A DNA stretch of 38,461 nt. Source: a virus. Positions 16,261 through 24,565 of the stretch are shown in pieces. The position numbers were made by a program, and so were the translations under genes. The stretch lies in the IMG/VR virus record IMGVR_UViG_3300021511_000019, positions 1-38,461 of that record; one strand, 5' to 3'. The number at the start of each line of letters is the position of its first letter. Position 1 is the stretch's first letter. The notes beneath the pieces were generated by a model. The model saw only the letters and a program-made list of their open reading frames with translations. It was not told the DNA's origin and ran no database searches.

Positions 16261-17040
16261 CTAGTCTGTGACAGGCTCTTCCAAATCAAAAAAACTAACA
16301 GCGGAACCAGCCGGAACCAGCCTATTATATCTTCTGTTTCTGATAGAAAAAGTATAGTAGATTTCTTGTGAAGTATCATCTGGATAAGTCATGTTATCTG
16401 TTTCAACAAGTTCTAGTTCAAAATAACCATTTGCATCAGGATCAACAGTTTGTGCTGTTCCATCAATCATAGTTGCATCTTTGTATTGGACGTTATTAAC
16501 ATTTAGCTGCACTGTTACAGGTGAAGTTTTGACAGAGCCTAAAACACCCGCTACATATCCATAGACAGTTCTTGTTGTGACAGTCTCTTCTTGTGCTTTG
16601 TAATTATATTCAATTGTCATTGTATCAATTGACGGAGTTGTACTTCCATCATCAGAGTGCAAGTAGACAACTGGTCTTATTGCTTGCCCTGTTGCCGCAA
16701 TTGTCAAATCATCAATGTTGGTGTTTATGTCTGACGCAGTGTTTGTTTGTGCGACTGTGCCATCACTAGCTGCCCATGCTGCACCTGTCCAATACATTTC
16801 AGTTCCAGCTAACTCTAAAGTAAAAGTCACTGTGTCGCTTCCTGCTTCTGTAACTGTTGCAGAAAAAGAAACTAAATCATCCGTATAGATTGTTGCTACA
16901 GGTGTTATTGTTCCATCTGAAGTGTCATAAGGTCCGGGCGCACCAGCACATTGAGCAACGCCACCAGTTACTTCAACCTCGCTTACATTATAGGTATAAT
17001 TTGTTGATTCTGTAAAAGGATATATCGCGGATAATGCCAT
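16261..17040 (-). CDS. Virion surface protein of unknown function
   Basis: 259 residues, almost entirely beta strand and turn (Thr, Asp and Val rich). It begins MALSAIYPFTESTNYTYN. One internal segment (LAGTEMYWTGAAW) and a C-terminal Ig- or transthyretin-like region (NGYFELELVETDN, then YYTFSIRNRRYNR) suggest two beta sandwiches. It sits between the long fibre and the neck genes, so a head or neck decoration is likely. I do not recognise the family. SD is GGAGG. Confidence 0.55.
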   Translation of the reverse strand: MALSAIYPFTESTNYTYNVSEVEVTGGVAQCAGAPGPYDTSDGTITPVATIYTDDLVSFSATVTEAGSDTVTFTLELAGTEMYWTGAAWAASDGTVAQTNTASDINTNIDDLTIAATGQAIRPVVYLHSDDGSTTPSIDTMTIEYNYKAQEETVTTRTVYGYVAGVLGSVKTSPVTVQLNVNNVQYKDATMIDGTAQTVDPDANGYFELELVETDNMTYPDDTSQEIYYTFSIRNRRYNRLVPAGSAVSFFDLEEPVTD

Positions 17041-17050
17041 AATTCCCTCC

Positions 17051-20000
17051 TTATTTGATTAAGTATAGATCTGCGTCTTCATTCGCATTTTTTATAAAAA
17101 TCCAATCTGGATTTATTGGGCTACCTTTTTTAATATAAACTTGTCCAACTAAACCAACTATATTCCATTCTGGCCTATCTTCTCTGTTTATATATTCTTG
17201 CTCTGGGTTATATTCTGGATTGATTTTTGGATAACCATCTTTATCGTAAAAAACTGCACCAAAATTATCTTTTAAATACCTATCTTTCCAGCCTAACCCT
17301 TTGTTTCCAATAAAACATGCAGTGGCAGAAACAACACCAAAAGGCTTTTCTCCTTCTTTTGCTTCTCTTATTTTGCCATCTTTATCAAAAACAACAGGTG
17401 TTCCATTAGCAATTGATTCCCCATTATAGGATTCAAAATATTCTGCAAAGTCATAACTATTACTTGTCACAGTTCCATCCGCTTCGACGTCGCCATCACC
17501 TTTAAAAATAACTCTACAATTAGAACCATTTGAAATAGTATAAAGGTTTCCATTTGCTGCTACTGCTGAAACTGTGTCAGCGCCATCATGCTGGTTTGCT
17601 TCTGCTCTAATAACACCAATGGCAGCCGTTGATGTTGCTGTGCTTGCAGTTCCTTGTTGGAACGCACGCCAATTAAAAGTATAGCCACTTTGTGATCCAT
17701 CTTGATACGCTCTAATTGTCAAGCCACCATTGTCAGCAAATGACTTAATGAAAGAACAATAAGTGTCTGTCTCGTCTTGAGTAACTAAGCCGTGTGCAAT
17801 ATCAGAGGATTTGAAAGTCAAAATATCAGCATCTGCCGAACCTTGATTTAAACAAATGCCCCCTAAACTTACGTCAGGACTTATTTCACCTCCTGTTGCA
17901 AACTTGCCATCGTTAGTTATATTTAATCTTCTAGTGTTGTTTGTATAAATATCAAAATCAGTATCTTCATAATTTAAGATAAAAGCATTAGAGCTAGAAT
18001 CAACTCCAATAGCTGTTCCATCCGTTGCTGTATGTCCTGTGTTAGACGTTGTAAATGCTTGTACACTAGTTGTTGTATTTGGTCCTAGATGTAACAATCT
18101 TGTTGGGTCTGATTGGTTGCCTATACCTACATTTCCATTTGTATCAATAGATATAGCAGGATCGCTACCATCATCATAAAAAAGATCTACTGTATCTGCT
18201 GATTCTCTATAAAACAAACCACCTTTAAAATCACCCTCATTATATAGTTCATATCCGGGAGCATTAGTTCCAGCAACACCCGTGTGATTTGTCCTAATTC
18301 TTGCTGCATTTTGAGTTGAACCTTCAACTAAAAGTTTTACACTGCTTCCAGATTCACCATCCATCAAAATAGCTCCGTCTTGATCGATAGTCATTCTTAG
18401 ATCTTGTGTTGTCGTGGCGTCATCTATTGTATAAAATAATATTTGTGAGCCATGTGATGTTCCATTCCAATTCTCTGTTGCTTTAAAATCTATTTCAGCA
18501 CTATTACCAAAAGCCGAGCCGTCATACCCCTGCCCCCTGATTGCTCCTGTATAATCTCCGCTGTTTATTGCGGCTGGCACAGCTTCTGTTCCTCTTGCTT
18601 TTCTTAATCTTATTAAAGAAGATCCAGTTGCATTTTCATATCTTGTTAGTGCTAAAGTTGAATTGTTAACATCTTCTCCTGAAACCTCTAACTTATAATT
18701 AGAAGACGTAGTACCTATTCCGACATAGCCATCCTTTGTAATTCTCATTGCTTCTTGTAGGGACGCTGTATCTGTTGAGATCTGAAAATATATATCAGTG
18801 GGGACCTTTGTTCCTGACGTGCCATTTTGAACAACACCTATTGCTGCACCCACATCACGAAGATTACCACTATCTCCTCCCCACCATGAAATTCTACCTA
18901 AATTTTCACCATCTGCTGTTTCTGCTGCTGTTCCAATTGTAGCTGAAGATGATTTAGAAAATTGTAATTCTGGCTGATGTGAATCTGTCGTACTATATGA
19001 ATTAATACTTAATTCAGAATCAGAAGCACTTTTAGATAAATCGAAATCAGTAATTGGATTACTTGCTCCAACACCAATATAGCCGTTAGATGTTATTCTA
19101 ATTCTTTCATCAACAGAACCATTTAAAGCTGTTTTAAATACTAAATACCCATCTTGTGTTGATGCAGTAGTTGTCCAGACCTCCTCTTTACCTGCTACTA
19201 TTGTCGCTATTGATGCTCTAGCATCTGCGCTGGTTCCACCCTCAAAATTAATCACTGACAAGCCAGCATCATCCTCGTGCCGCTGATTTCTTATATTTAC
19301 TTTTAAGGAGCCGTTAACATCATCAAAAACTTCAAACTTTTCAGTCGGTGAATCAGTACCAATACCCACATTTCCACCGTTAAAATATGTGATACTATCA
19401 GTGGAAATAAGAACTTGCACAATACCACTATTAGATAATTGCATTTTAGTATCATTTCCAGTGTCGGAATAAACATTAAACATTTCATCTGTACCCTGAT
19501 TCCACAATATTCCGTTATTAGTAGTAGCATTGGCGGTATTAATCATAATACCATCTCCAGTAGAAGTATTATTTACTTTTAAAGCATAATTTGTGCCATC
19601 TCCATCTATATCTAGTCGTGCATTTGGAGTTGTTTTTCCTATTCCAATATTACCGTCATTTCCTTGTATAAAAAAAGCATGTGTATCTGTATCACTTTCA
19701 ATCCTAAAATCAATATCACTACCAGTTTCATTTATAACAACCTCTGTATTACTTTCTAGGGTAATCATCTCTGTTGCATTATTTCCTATAATAACTTTTG
19801 TATTAGTAGGATTGTATAGCATAAATTCACCAGAAGCATTAAGTGCAATAAATGGAGCAACGAAGAAACCTTGTCCGCTCACTGAATTACTAAATTGCAA
19901 ACTTGCAAAATTAGCGCCTGTGTGATGTATTTCTGCACCATGAGCACCAACAACAGCAGTTTCCATGTAAAAAGCTTTACCAGTTCCAGTATTATAAACC

Positions 20001-20959
20001 TCAAAAGCTGTAGGATTGTTTGTCACATCATTTTGATTGATTATAAGAGCTGATGTGTTGCCTGTATCTGCAACAGTAATTGTTGGTGTTCCCTCTCCTG
20101 TTGTAGCACTTATGGTGTTGCCACCTTCATAAGCGTCTTGAAAAGTTACGCCAGAGGACAAAGCTAAATCAGTAAAAGTTATCCCTGTGCTTGATCCACT
20201 TCCAGTTTCCCAGACTCCATCTGTTCCAGCTCTTATAACGTCAACAGTCACTTTTGTTATTGCTCCTGCAACTGTTGTGTCAGTAACAAGCTGATTTTGG
20301 GTGAAATCTTCTACTGTAGCAGTCAGACCAATACCCCTAACTATCAAAACATTTGCAGCGTGAGACAAAACCTCATAAAGTCCATTATTTTCGTCATTAT
20401 TTGCACCACTGACTTGAATTATATCACTAAGAGCAAATGTAGTCGCCCCTGTTGTTGCAATCGTTGGATTTGAAACAGCTGCAACACCAGCGGTAAAACC
20501 ACCAGCCGCTACAGTGTCAATAGTTGCAGTAGGTAAACGATTGACTACAAGACCACCAGTTTGTGCAACTGCAACAGTATATCCATCATTCATATATAGG
20601 TGATTGTCCCCCACACGAATTGTTTCTGACTCTATAGAAGAAGAGTCACCCTGAACAATTAAGTTGCCTTTTATTGTTACGTCTCCATTTGGGCCAACAA
20701 CAAATTCGTCTGAATTGATAGCAAGACTATCACCTGTTCCAGTATTTGTGACAACCAAAGCTTCTGGGTTGTTGGTAACATCGTTTTGAACAACTGTTAA
20801 TCCGACTACGTTACCAGTATCTGCAACACTAAATGTCAATGCTCCTTCTGCAGTAACACCAGCGATTGTATTTCCTCCTTCATAGGCACCCTGCAAGTCA
20901 GAAACAGCACTCGCACCAGACGAAGCGGCTTTTCGCCATCCGAAATCTTTAGTATTCAT
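17051..20959 (-). CDS. 1302-residue fibre with C-terminal self-cleaving (Peptidase G2-like) domain
   Basis: Residues 21-80 and 272-330 are copies of one block (AYEGGNTI, TVADTGN, NDVTNNP, NTGTG). From about residue 410 to 1150 the chain carries irregular repeats ending in GxVGIGTxxPxxKLEV-like motifs, as in fibre shafts. The last about 139 residues begin SNSYDFAEYFES and contain FGVVSATACFIGN, GWKDRYLKDNFG, INPEYNPEQEYINR and RPEWNIVGLVGQVYI. This matches the Peptidase G2 autoproteolytic domain known from phi29-type neck appendages, where it helps trimers fold and is then cut off. The gene lies in the head module, not with the tail fibres. Confidence 0.7.
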   Translation of the reverse strand: MNTKDFGWRKAASSGASAVSDLQGAYEGGNTIAGVTAEGALTFSVADTGNVVGLTVVQNDVTNNPEALVVTNTGTGDSLAINSDEFVVGPNGDVTIKGNLIVQGDSSSIESETIRVGDNHLYMNDGYTVAVAQTGGLVVNRLPTATIDTVAAGGFTAGVAAVSNPTIATTGATTFALSDIIQVSGANNDENNGLYEVLSHAANVLIVRGIGLTATVEDFTQNQLVTDTTVAGAITKVTVDVIRAGTDGVWETGSGSSTGITFTDLALSSGVTFQDAYEGGNTISATTGEGTPTITVADTGNTSALIINQNDVTNNPTAFEVYNTGTGKAFYMETAVVGAHGAEIHHTGANFASLQFSNSVSGQGFFVAPFIALNASGEFMLYNPTNTKVIIGNNATEMITLESNTEVVINETGSDIDFRIESDTDTHAFFIQGNDGNIGIGKTTPNARLDIDGDGTNYALKVNNTSTGDGIMINTANATTNNGILWNQGTDEMFNVYSDTGNDTKMQLSNSGIVQVLISTDSITYFNGGNVGIGTDSPTEKFEVFDDVNGSLKVNIRNQRHEDDAGLSVINFEGGTSADARASIATIVAGKEEVWTTTASTQDGYLVFKTALNGSVDERIRITSNGYIGVGASNPITDFDLSKSASDSELSINSYSTTDSHQPELQFSKSSSATIGTAAETADGENLGRISWWGGDSGNLRDVGAAIGVVQNGTSGTKVPTDIYFQISTDTASLQEAMRITKDGYVGIGTTSSNYKLEVSGEDVNNSTLALTRYENATGSSLIRLRKARGTEAVPAAINSGDYTGAIRGQGYDGSAFGNSAEIDFKATENWNGTSHGSQILFYTIDDATTTQDLRMTIDQDGAILMDGESGSSVKLLVEGSTQNAARIRTNHTGVAGTNAPGYELYNEGDFKGGLFYRESADTVDLFYDDGSDPAISIDTNGNVGIGNQSDPTRLLHLGPNTTTSVQAFTTSNTGHTATDGTAIGVDSSSNAFILNYEDTDFDIYTNNTRRLNITNDGKFATGGEISPDVSLGGICLNQGSADADILTFKSSDIAHGLVTQDETDTYCSFIKSFADNGGLTIRAYQDGSQSGYTFNWRAFQQGTASTATSTAAIGVIRAEANQHDGADTVSAVAANGNLYTISNGSNCRVIFKGDGDVEADGTVTSNSYDFAEYFESYNGESIANGTPVVFDKDGKIREAKEGEKPFGVVSATACFIGNKGLGWKDRYLKDNFGAVFYDKDGYPKINPEYNPEQEYINREDRPEWNIVGLVGQVYIKKGSPINPDWIFIKNANEDADLYLIK

Positions 20960-21213
20960 TATTGCCTCCTTGTCACTACAAAGGAAAAAGTATCTGTTGC
21001 TATTACATCTATTGAGGTAAAATCATCAAAAGAGCCAGTAAATACATCCCCTGCTGGAATTGGTATTGAGATACTATTTATTTCTAAAGTGGCACTTGCA
21101 GCGCCTGTGTTATAAAAACTGATACTTTTACCTGTAAATTCTAAATTAACAGTTTCGTTTGAACTTCCCGAATGAGAGTAAGTAACTATTTCAGGTTTAA
21201 TATTTACGGCCAT
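20959..21213 (-). CDS. Small beta protein paired with the long fibre
   Basis: 84 residues. The segments NLEFTGKSISFYNTGAASAT, LEINSISIPIPAGDVFTG and a closing IDVIATDTFSFVVT indicate a small beta sandwich. Its stop shares one base with the fibre start (TAATG), so the two are coupled. The coupling suggests it is an attachment or cap protein for the fibre. I do not recognise a family. Confidence 0.55.
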   Translation of the reverse strand: MAVNIKPEIVTYSHSGSSNETVNLEFTGKSISFYNTGAASATLEINSISIPIPAGDVFTGSFDDFTSIDVIATDTFSFVVTRRQ

Positions 21214-21226
21214 AATAACCTCCTAA

Positions 21227-21556
21227 CTATTTATTTTCTTTTTCTAAAATTTCCTTGATTTCCTTAATCAATCCTTTCTTAGTTGTAGGAACTTTTTTTA
21301 CTTGTAAATTTTTAGCCATTTCTCTTAATTCTTTTATACCTAAATCATCTAAATAAGCAAAGTCAGCACTGTTTATGCTTTCTTCTTTTTTTATCTCTTC
21401 TGGTTCTTCGACTTTTTTAGGCATTTTGACTAAATCTTCTCTTTTAATTCCTTTTGGTTCTTCTTTTTTTGGTAAATCCTTACATCTTTTCATATGCATT
21501 TTTAAAACAGGCTCAGAAAAAACCCTGTTACAATATGGACATTTATTTGTAATCAT
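21227..21556 (-). CDS. Zinc-finger plus HeH/Rho-N-like protein after the coat gene
   Basis: 109 residues from ATG 21556. A longer in-frame start would run into the coat gene and lacks an SD, while AGAGG precedes this ATG. Residues 6-25 form a C2HC finger (C6, C9, H21, C25; CPYCNRVFSEPVLKMHMKRC). The middle is a Lys/Glu/Pro-rich linker. Residues about 68-105 (LDDLGIKELREMAKNLQVKK, then TKKGLIKEIKEIL) match the HeH/SAP/Rho-N type helix-extended loop-helix fold that often closes proteins encoded after phage coat genes. It could bind nucleic acid or a virion protein. Confidence 0.6.
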   Translation of the reverse strand: MITNKCPYCNRVFSEPVLKMHMKRCKDLPKKEEPKGIKREDLVKMPKKVEEPEEIKKEESINSADFAYLDDLGIKELREMAKNLQVKKVPTTKKGLIKEIKEILEKENK

Positions 21557-21575
21557 AACATACCTCTTTAAAAGT

Positions 21576-21594
21576 GGGGGGGAAAAATCCCCCC
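21576..21594 (-). promoter_or_regulatory. G/C hairpin after the coat gene
   Basis: On the minus strand a perfect GGGGGG-ATTTTT-CCCCCC hairpin starts 9 bp after the coat stop codon. The following bases are CACTTTTAAAG, only partly U rich. It could be a leaky terminator or an RNA 3' end protector that keeps coat mRNA more abundant than downstream mRNA. Confidence 0.5.
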
Positions 21595-21602
21595 TAATAA
21601 AA

Positions 21603-22751
21603 TTAACCAAGTATACGACAAGCCAGTTCAGGATAGAGCGTTTTAACTCCGAATAGACAGTCAAAAGAAATAAGATTTTTTTTAGAATCGTTGTCATATC
21701 CCATAACTACACGCATGCTTAGACCGTTTGGAAGTTGTGCTGTGTATGCACTAGCATTTGTTGCTCCTAATGGAACTGCAAGCGGTGCAGAAACTAAAGC
21801 AAACGCATTTCTGTGAAATGCAAGTGAAGGGATATGTGCGCCTGCTGTTTCATCAGCAAAAGCAACAGTATCTGTATCAGCAGTTGCGCCTCTTAATGCT
21901 GGATAAATTGAAACTGTAACAGCACCAGCAACAGCCGCGGCAGAATCAGCAGTAACAACATATTGTCCAGCGGCAGACCCTGTTTCAATTGTAAAAATAT
22001 CACCTTCTAATACTGTATCTGTAGAAGTTCCTGCAGCAGATTCAATATTAAAAGTTGTTGCACCAACTGCCTGAATTCCATTTGAAGTCAAATCTGTAAG
22101 CGCTGTATAATCACCAGCTGTATGAGTTGTGACATTCTGATCCATATAAGTATCAAAACCCATTACACGGCCCATATTAGCATTTCTTAGTCCCTGATTC
22201 CATCCAGATTTATCAACTTCTACAAGTGAATCAAGTTGAAGTAATTCAGCTTGTGAAATTGGATCAAATACAATACGTCTTTGAGCCATCGGGACCTTAG
22301 CAATATTAAGAACTTTCATTGGGTCTGTAATGTCGCTTAGTGCGCTTGGAGTTGTACCGGATGCACCAGTAAAAGCAAAAACATCTTTATATAATGCACA
22401 TAGTTTTTGATCTACAAGCTCATTGATCGCAATTACAGCACCATCGATTACCTGTGCGCCAAAATCAACAATATCAAGACTAAGTTCTTTTGTTGTGATT
22501 TCAACTGAAACATCAGCATGAATATCAAGTGTTACAGAAACACTTGCCTCAGTAACGTTTTGTGCTGAAATTGTTGTTGAAAATTCATCTGCGGTAAATA
22601 CAGCAGGTTTTCTAACTGTAATAGTATCGCCAACCTGTTTAAATTCTTTTGAATACTCTGTGTGTACAAGTCCACCCATAACTTGTGTTGATTCTAGGCG
22701 TACAAGTGCCTCTCTTGCAATTATTGTTGGGGTTAATAGTGTATTAGCCAT
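21603..22751 (-). CDS. Major capsid protein (P22 coat-like)
   Basis: 382 residues. The start MANTLLTPTIIAREALVRLE, then VHTEYSKEFKQVGDTITVRK, VTEASVSVTLDIHADVSVEI and LSLDIVDFGAQVID are the typical opening of P22 gp5-like coats with the HK97 fold. Residues about 210-300 are a Thr/Ala-rich beta insertion that corresponds in place to the P22 I-domain. The end (MRVVMGYDNDSKKNLISFDC, LFGVKTLYPELA) is also typical. Upstream are scaffold and MuF genes as expected. Confidence 0.85.
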   Translation of the reverse strand: MANTLLTPTIIAREALVRLESTQVMGGLVHTEYSKEFKQVGDTITVRKPAVFTADEFSTTISAQNVTEASVSVTLDIHADVSVEITTKELSLDIVDFGAQVIDGAVIAINELVDQKLCALYKDVFAFTGASGTTPSALSDITDPMKVLNIAKVPMAQRRIVFDPISQAELLQLDSLVEVDKSGWNQGLRNANMGRVMGFDTYMDQNVTTHTAGDYTALTDLTSNGIQAVGATTFNIESAAGTSTDTVLEGDIFTIETGSAAGQYVVTADSAAAVAGAVTVSIYPALRGATADTDTVAFADETAGAHIPSLAFHRNAFALVSAPLAVPLGATNASAYTAQLPNGLSMRVVMGYDNDSKKNLISFDCLFGVKTLYPELACRILG

Positions 22752-22777
22752 TTTTTAATCCTCTCTTATCTTCTGTT

Positions 22778-23440
22778 TTACAAATTACCTTTTTTTCGTC
22801 TTTCCGCGTACCATTCAGCATCACTTTTTTCAATCCCTGCTTGTGGATCTCCCAAGGCATTTGGTTGATTGTCTGGAATATCTCTAGAGTTAGTTTTAAG
22901 AATCTCAGCAACCTTCACCTTGACACTATTTTCAATTGCATCTTGAATTCTTTTAACTTTTCCTTTGATTTTTTCCTCATCACCAATTTTTACCAAATCT
23001 CTTAAAAGCTCCTTTTTAATAGGATCTGGAATTTTGCTTTCTGCCATAACGTCAGCGGTATAAACAAGCAAATCTTTTTCCCTGTTTCCGGCTTCTAATT
23101 TTCTGACTCTTTCTTCTGATTCTCTGAGTCTTTTTTCAACTTCTGTTTCTTCTGGGTTTAGCTCTTGCCTTAAAGCGGTTTCTCTGCGCTCAATTATGGC
23201 TTCAAGATTTCCCTCTTCGTTGGCATACCGTCCCATAAATTTCTTTAAGCGAGCATCAAGTGCCATGTCTCTTTCGGATTGCAACCGTTTTTGATAATCT
23301 TCATTGCTTTCGATGAACTTATCAACACCATCAGAAGTGTATTCGGGCTTTGGTGCCACCTCTCCCAACAATGATTTAACTTCGTCGCTTTCTTTGTTTT
23401 CGCTTAAGTAGTTTTTAATGTCATCAACTGAAATAGTCAT
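22778..23440 (-). CDS. Capsid scaffolding protein
   Basis: 220 residues from ATG 23440. The ATG at 23452 overlaps the GGAG used by the inner start, so the shorter form is preferred. The protein is highly charged and helical with a central coiled coil (EEVEKRL-like heptads around residues 100-125) and a C-terminal NQPNALGDPQAG segment with basic end. This pattern and the place just before the coat gene fit the gp20/DUF4355-like scaffold group. It should be lost or expelled during head maturation. Confidence 0.7.
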   Translation of the reverse strand: MTISVDDIKNYLSENKESDEVKSLLGEVAPKPEYTSDGVDKFIESNEDYQKRLQSERDMALDARLKKFMGRYANEEGNLEAIIERRETALRQELNPEETEVEKRLRESEERVRKLEAGNREKDLLVYTADVMAESKIPDPIKKELLRDLVKIGDEEKIKGKVKRIQDAIENSVKVKVAEILKTNSRDIPDNQPNALGDPQAGIEKSDAEWYAERRKKGNL

Positions 23441-23475
23441 TCTCTTCTCCATGTGTACCCAACGAGCGAACCCCC

Positions 23476-23505
23476 TAGATACTTTCTAAATTAATAAACC
23501 GTAAA
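23476..23505 (-). promoter_or_regulatory. Weak possible promoter before the scaffold and coat genes
   Basis: TTTACG (23505-23500) and TATCTA (23481-23476) are 18 bp apart in the 74-bp gap after the MuF gene. Both boxes deviate from consensus. It is listed because the gap is otherwise empty and coat genes often have their own promoter. Confidence 0.2.
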
Positions 23506-23514
23506 CAAAATTAT

Positions 23515-24435
23515 TTAATCTTTAAAATAACCTATTGTGTCACATCTGCAATTAGGTCGCATGGGTGGAAAGTTAACACCCGGCTGAGCGTCCTTTAATA
23601 AAAAGATCTTGCCATTTAATTCGTCGTAATCATCACTCGATCTTTCATCATCTATTGCAACATATTCATATTTTTTTAAGCCAGCCTTTTCAAATCCAAT
23701 CTTTTTGGCTTGCTGTACTGTAAAAGTTGTTTCTGTCCTAATTAACCTATAAGTATTATAATAATTACTATCCATTCTTTTCTGCAAAGCTTTTGTCATT
23801 GTTGAATAACTATCACCCTGTACAATACCCTGCATTACTGTCCTTTGTGTTGCTTTTGCTAAAAAATCTCTATTATTCCAAATTGTTGCAGAATAATTTT
23901 GTCCGTTATAAAAAGGATAGTCTAGTATTGCTTTAACTGCGTTATCTGACAAAGAGCTAAATGTTGTTGTAATCTTTGTTTGTGTCTGTGCTGTATCAAA
24001 CGCAAATTTGGCTGCATCATCTGCTGTATCTATTATGTAGTCAGTCAGCTTCATTTGTTCATATTGTCCTAGTTGACTAACCTTTGTTTCAAGATCCATG
24101 TATAAAGCTTCAAGCCGTTGTATCTTGGATCTCGATTGCATTGCATTCATTTTTCTAACAAGTTCCGGGTTATTCGTTAATTTTATTTGTTTTTTTAATG
24201 CTGTTATCCTTTCATGAAAATCACTTAATTCAGTTTTATTTAAAAGTTTTTTAGCATTTTTTAGGGTTAACCCCTCTTGTGTCGCGTATTCCTGATAAAA
24301 TGAAGCAATGTCTTTTTTTACTTCAGACATTACACTATTGTATTTTCTTTTTACACTACGAGCCAATTTATTTTCTACAGCATCAACCTGTTTTTCTAAA
24401 ATTTTATTGCGGTTTAGCCAATAAGCTCGACTCAT
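23515..24435 (-). CDS. MuF-like minor head protein (SPP1 gp7 type)
   Basis: 306 residues. The N-terminal two thirds are long helices. The C-terminal block (RLIRTETTFTVQQAKKIGFE, KKYEYVAIDDERSSDDYDEL, FPPMRPNCRCDTIGYF) is the phage Mu F/SPP1 gp7 head morphogenesis domain, complete with the RTE and CRC motifs. Family knowledge: it binds the portal inside the head and travels with DNA in some phages. No toxin domain is attached. It follows the portal gene after about 100 bp that are filled by a small overlapping gene. Confidence 0.8.
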   Translation of the reverse strand: MSRAYWLNRNKILEKQVDAVENKLARSVKRKYNSVMSEVKKDIASFYQEYATQEGLTLKNAKKLLNKTELSDFHERITALKKQIKLTNNPELVRKMNAMQSRSKIQRLEALYMDLETKVSQLGQYEQMKLTDYIIDTADDAAKFAFDTAQTQTKITTTFSSLSDNAVKAILDYPFYNGQNYSATIWNNRDFLAKATQRTVMQGIVQGDSYSTMTKALQKRMDSNYYNTYRLIRTETTFTVQQAKKIGFEKAGLKKYEYVAIDDERSSDDYDELNGKIFLLKDAQPGVNFPPMRPNCRCDTIGYFKD

Positions 24436-24565
24436 ATTTTTTAAACTCCAAACATTGCATATTTAAACACATGCGTCCATACTGATCTTGAAAAAGTTCC
24501 CATCCACAATATGAACACCTTTTTATTTTCCATTTATTTTTCTTCTTCCTCTTCTCTATTTTCAT
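24404..24565 (-). CDS. 53-residue Com-like zinc ribbon overlapping portal and MuF genes
   Basis: This small gene starts at ATG 24565 inside the portal C-terminus and ends at TAA 24406-24404 inside the MuF N-terminus, in a different frame from both. A perfect GGAGG lies 9 bp before its ATG. The basic N-terminus is followed by RCSYCGWELFQDQYGRMCLN: C17 and C20, then C33 and C38, a short zinc ribbon of the shape seen in Mu Com and similar small phage proteins. Com proteins bind RNA or DNA; here the role is unknown. The gap between portal stop and MuF start lies entirely inside this gene. Confidence 0.7.
   Translation of the reverse strand: MKIEKRKKKNKWKIKRCSYCGWELFQDQYGRMCLNMQCLEFKKYESSLLAKPQ

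Noticed and set aside
21557-21697. N-terminal extension of the zinc-finger/HeH gene into the coat gene
   Set aside because: It would overlap the coat C-terminus by about 95 bp and has no SD, while AGAGG precedes the ATG at 21556.
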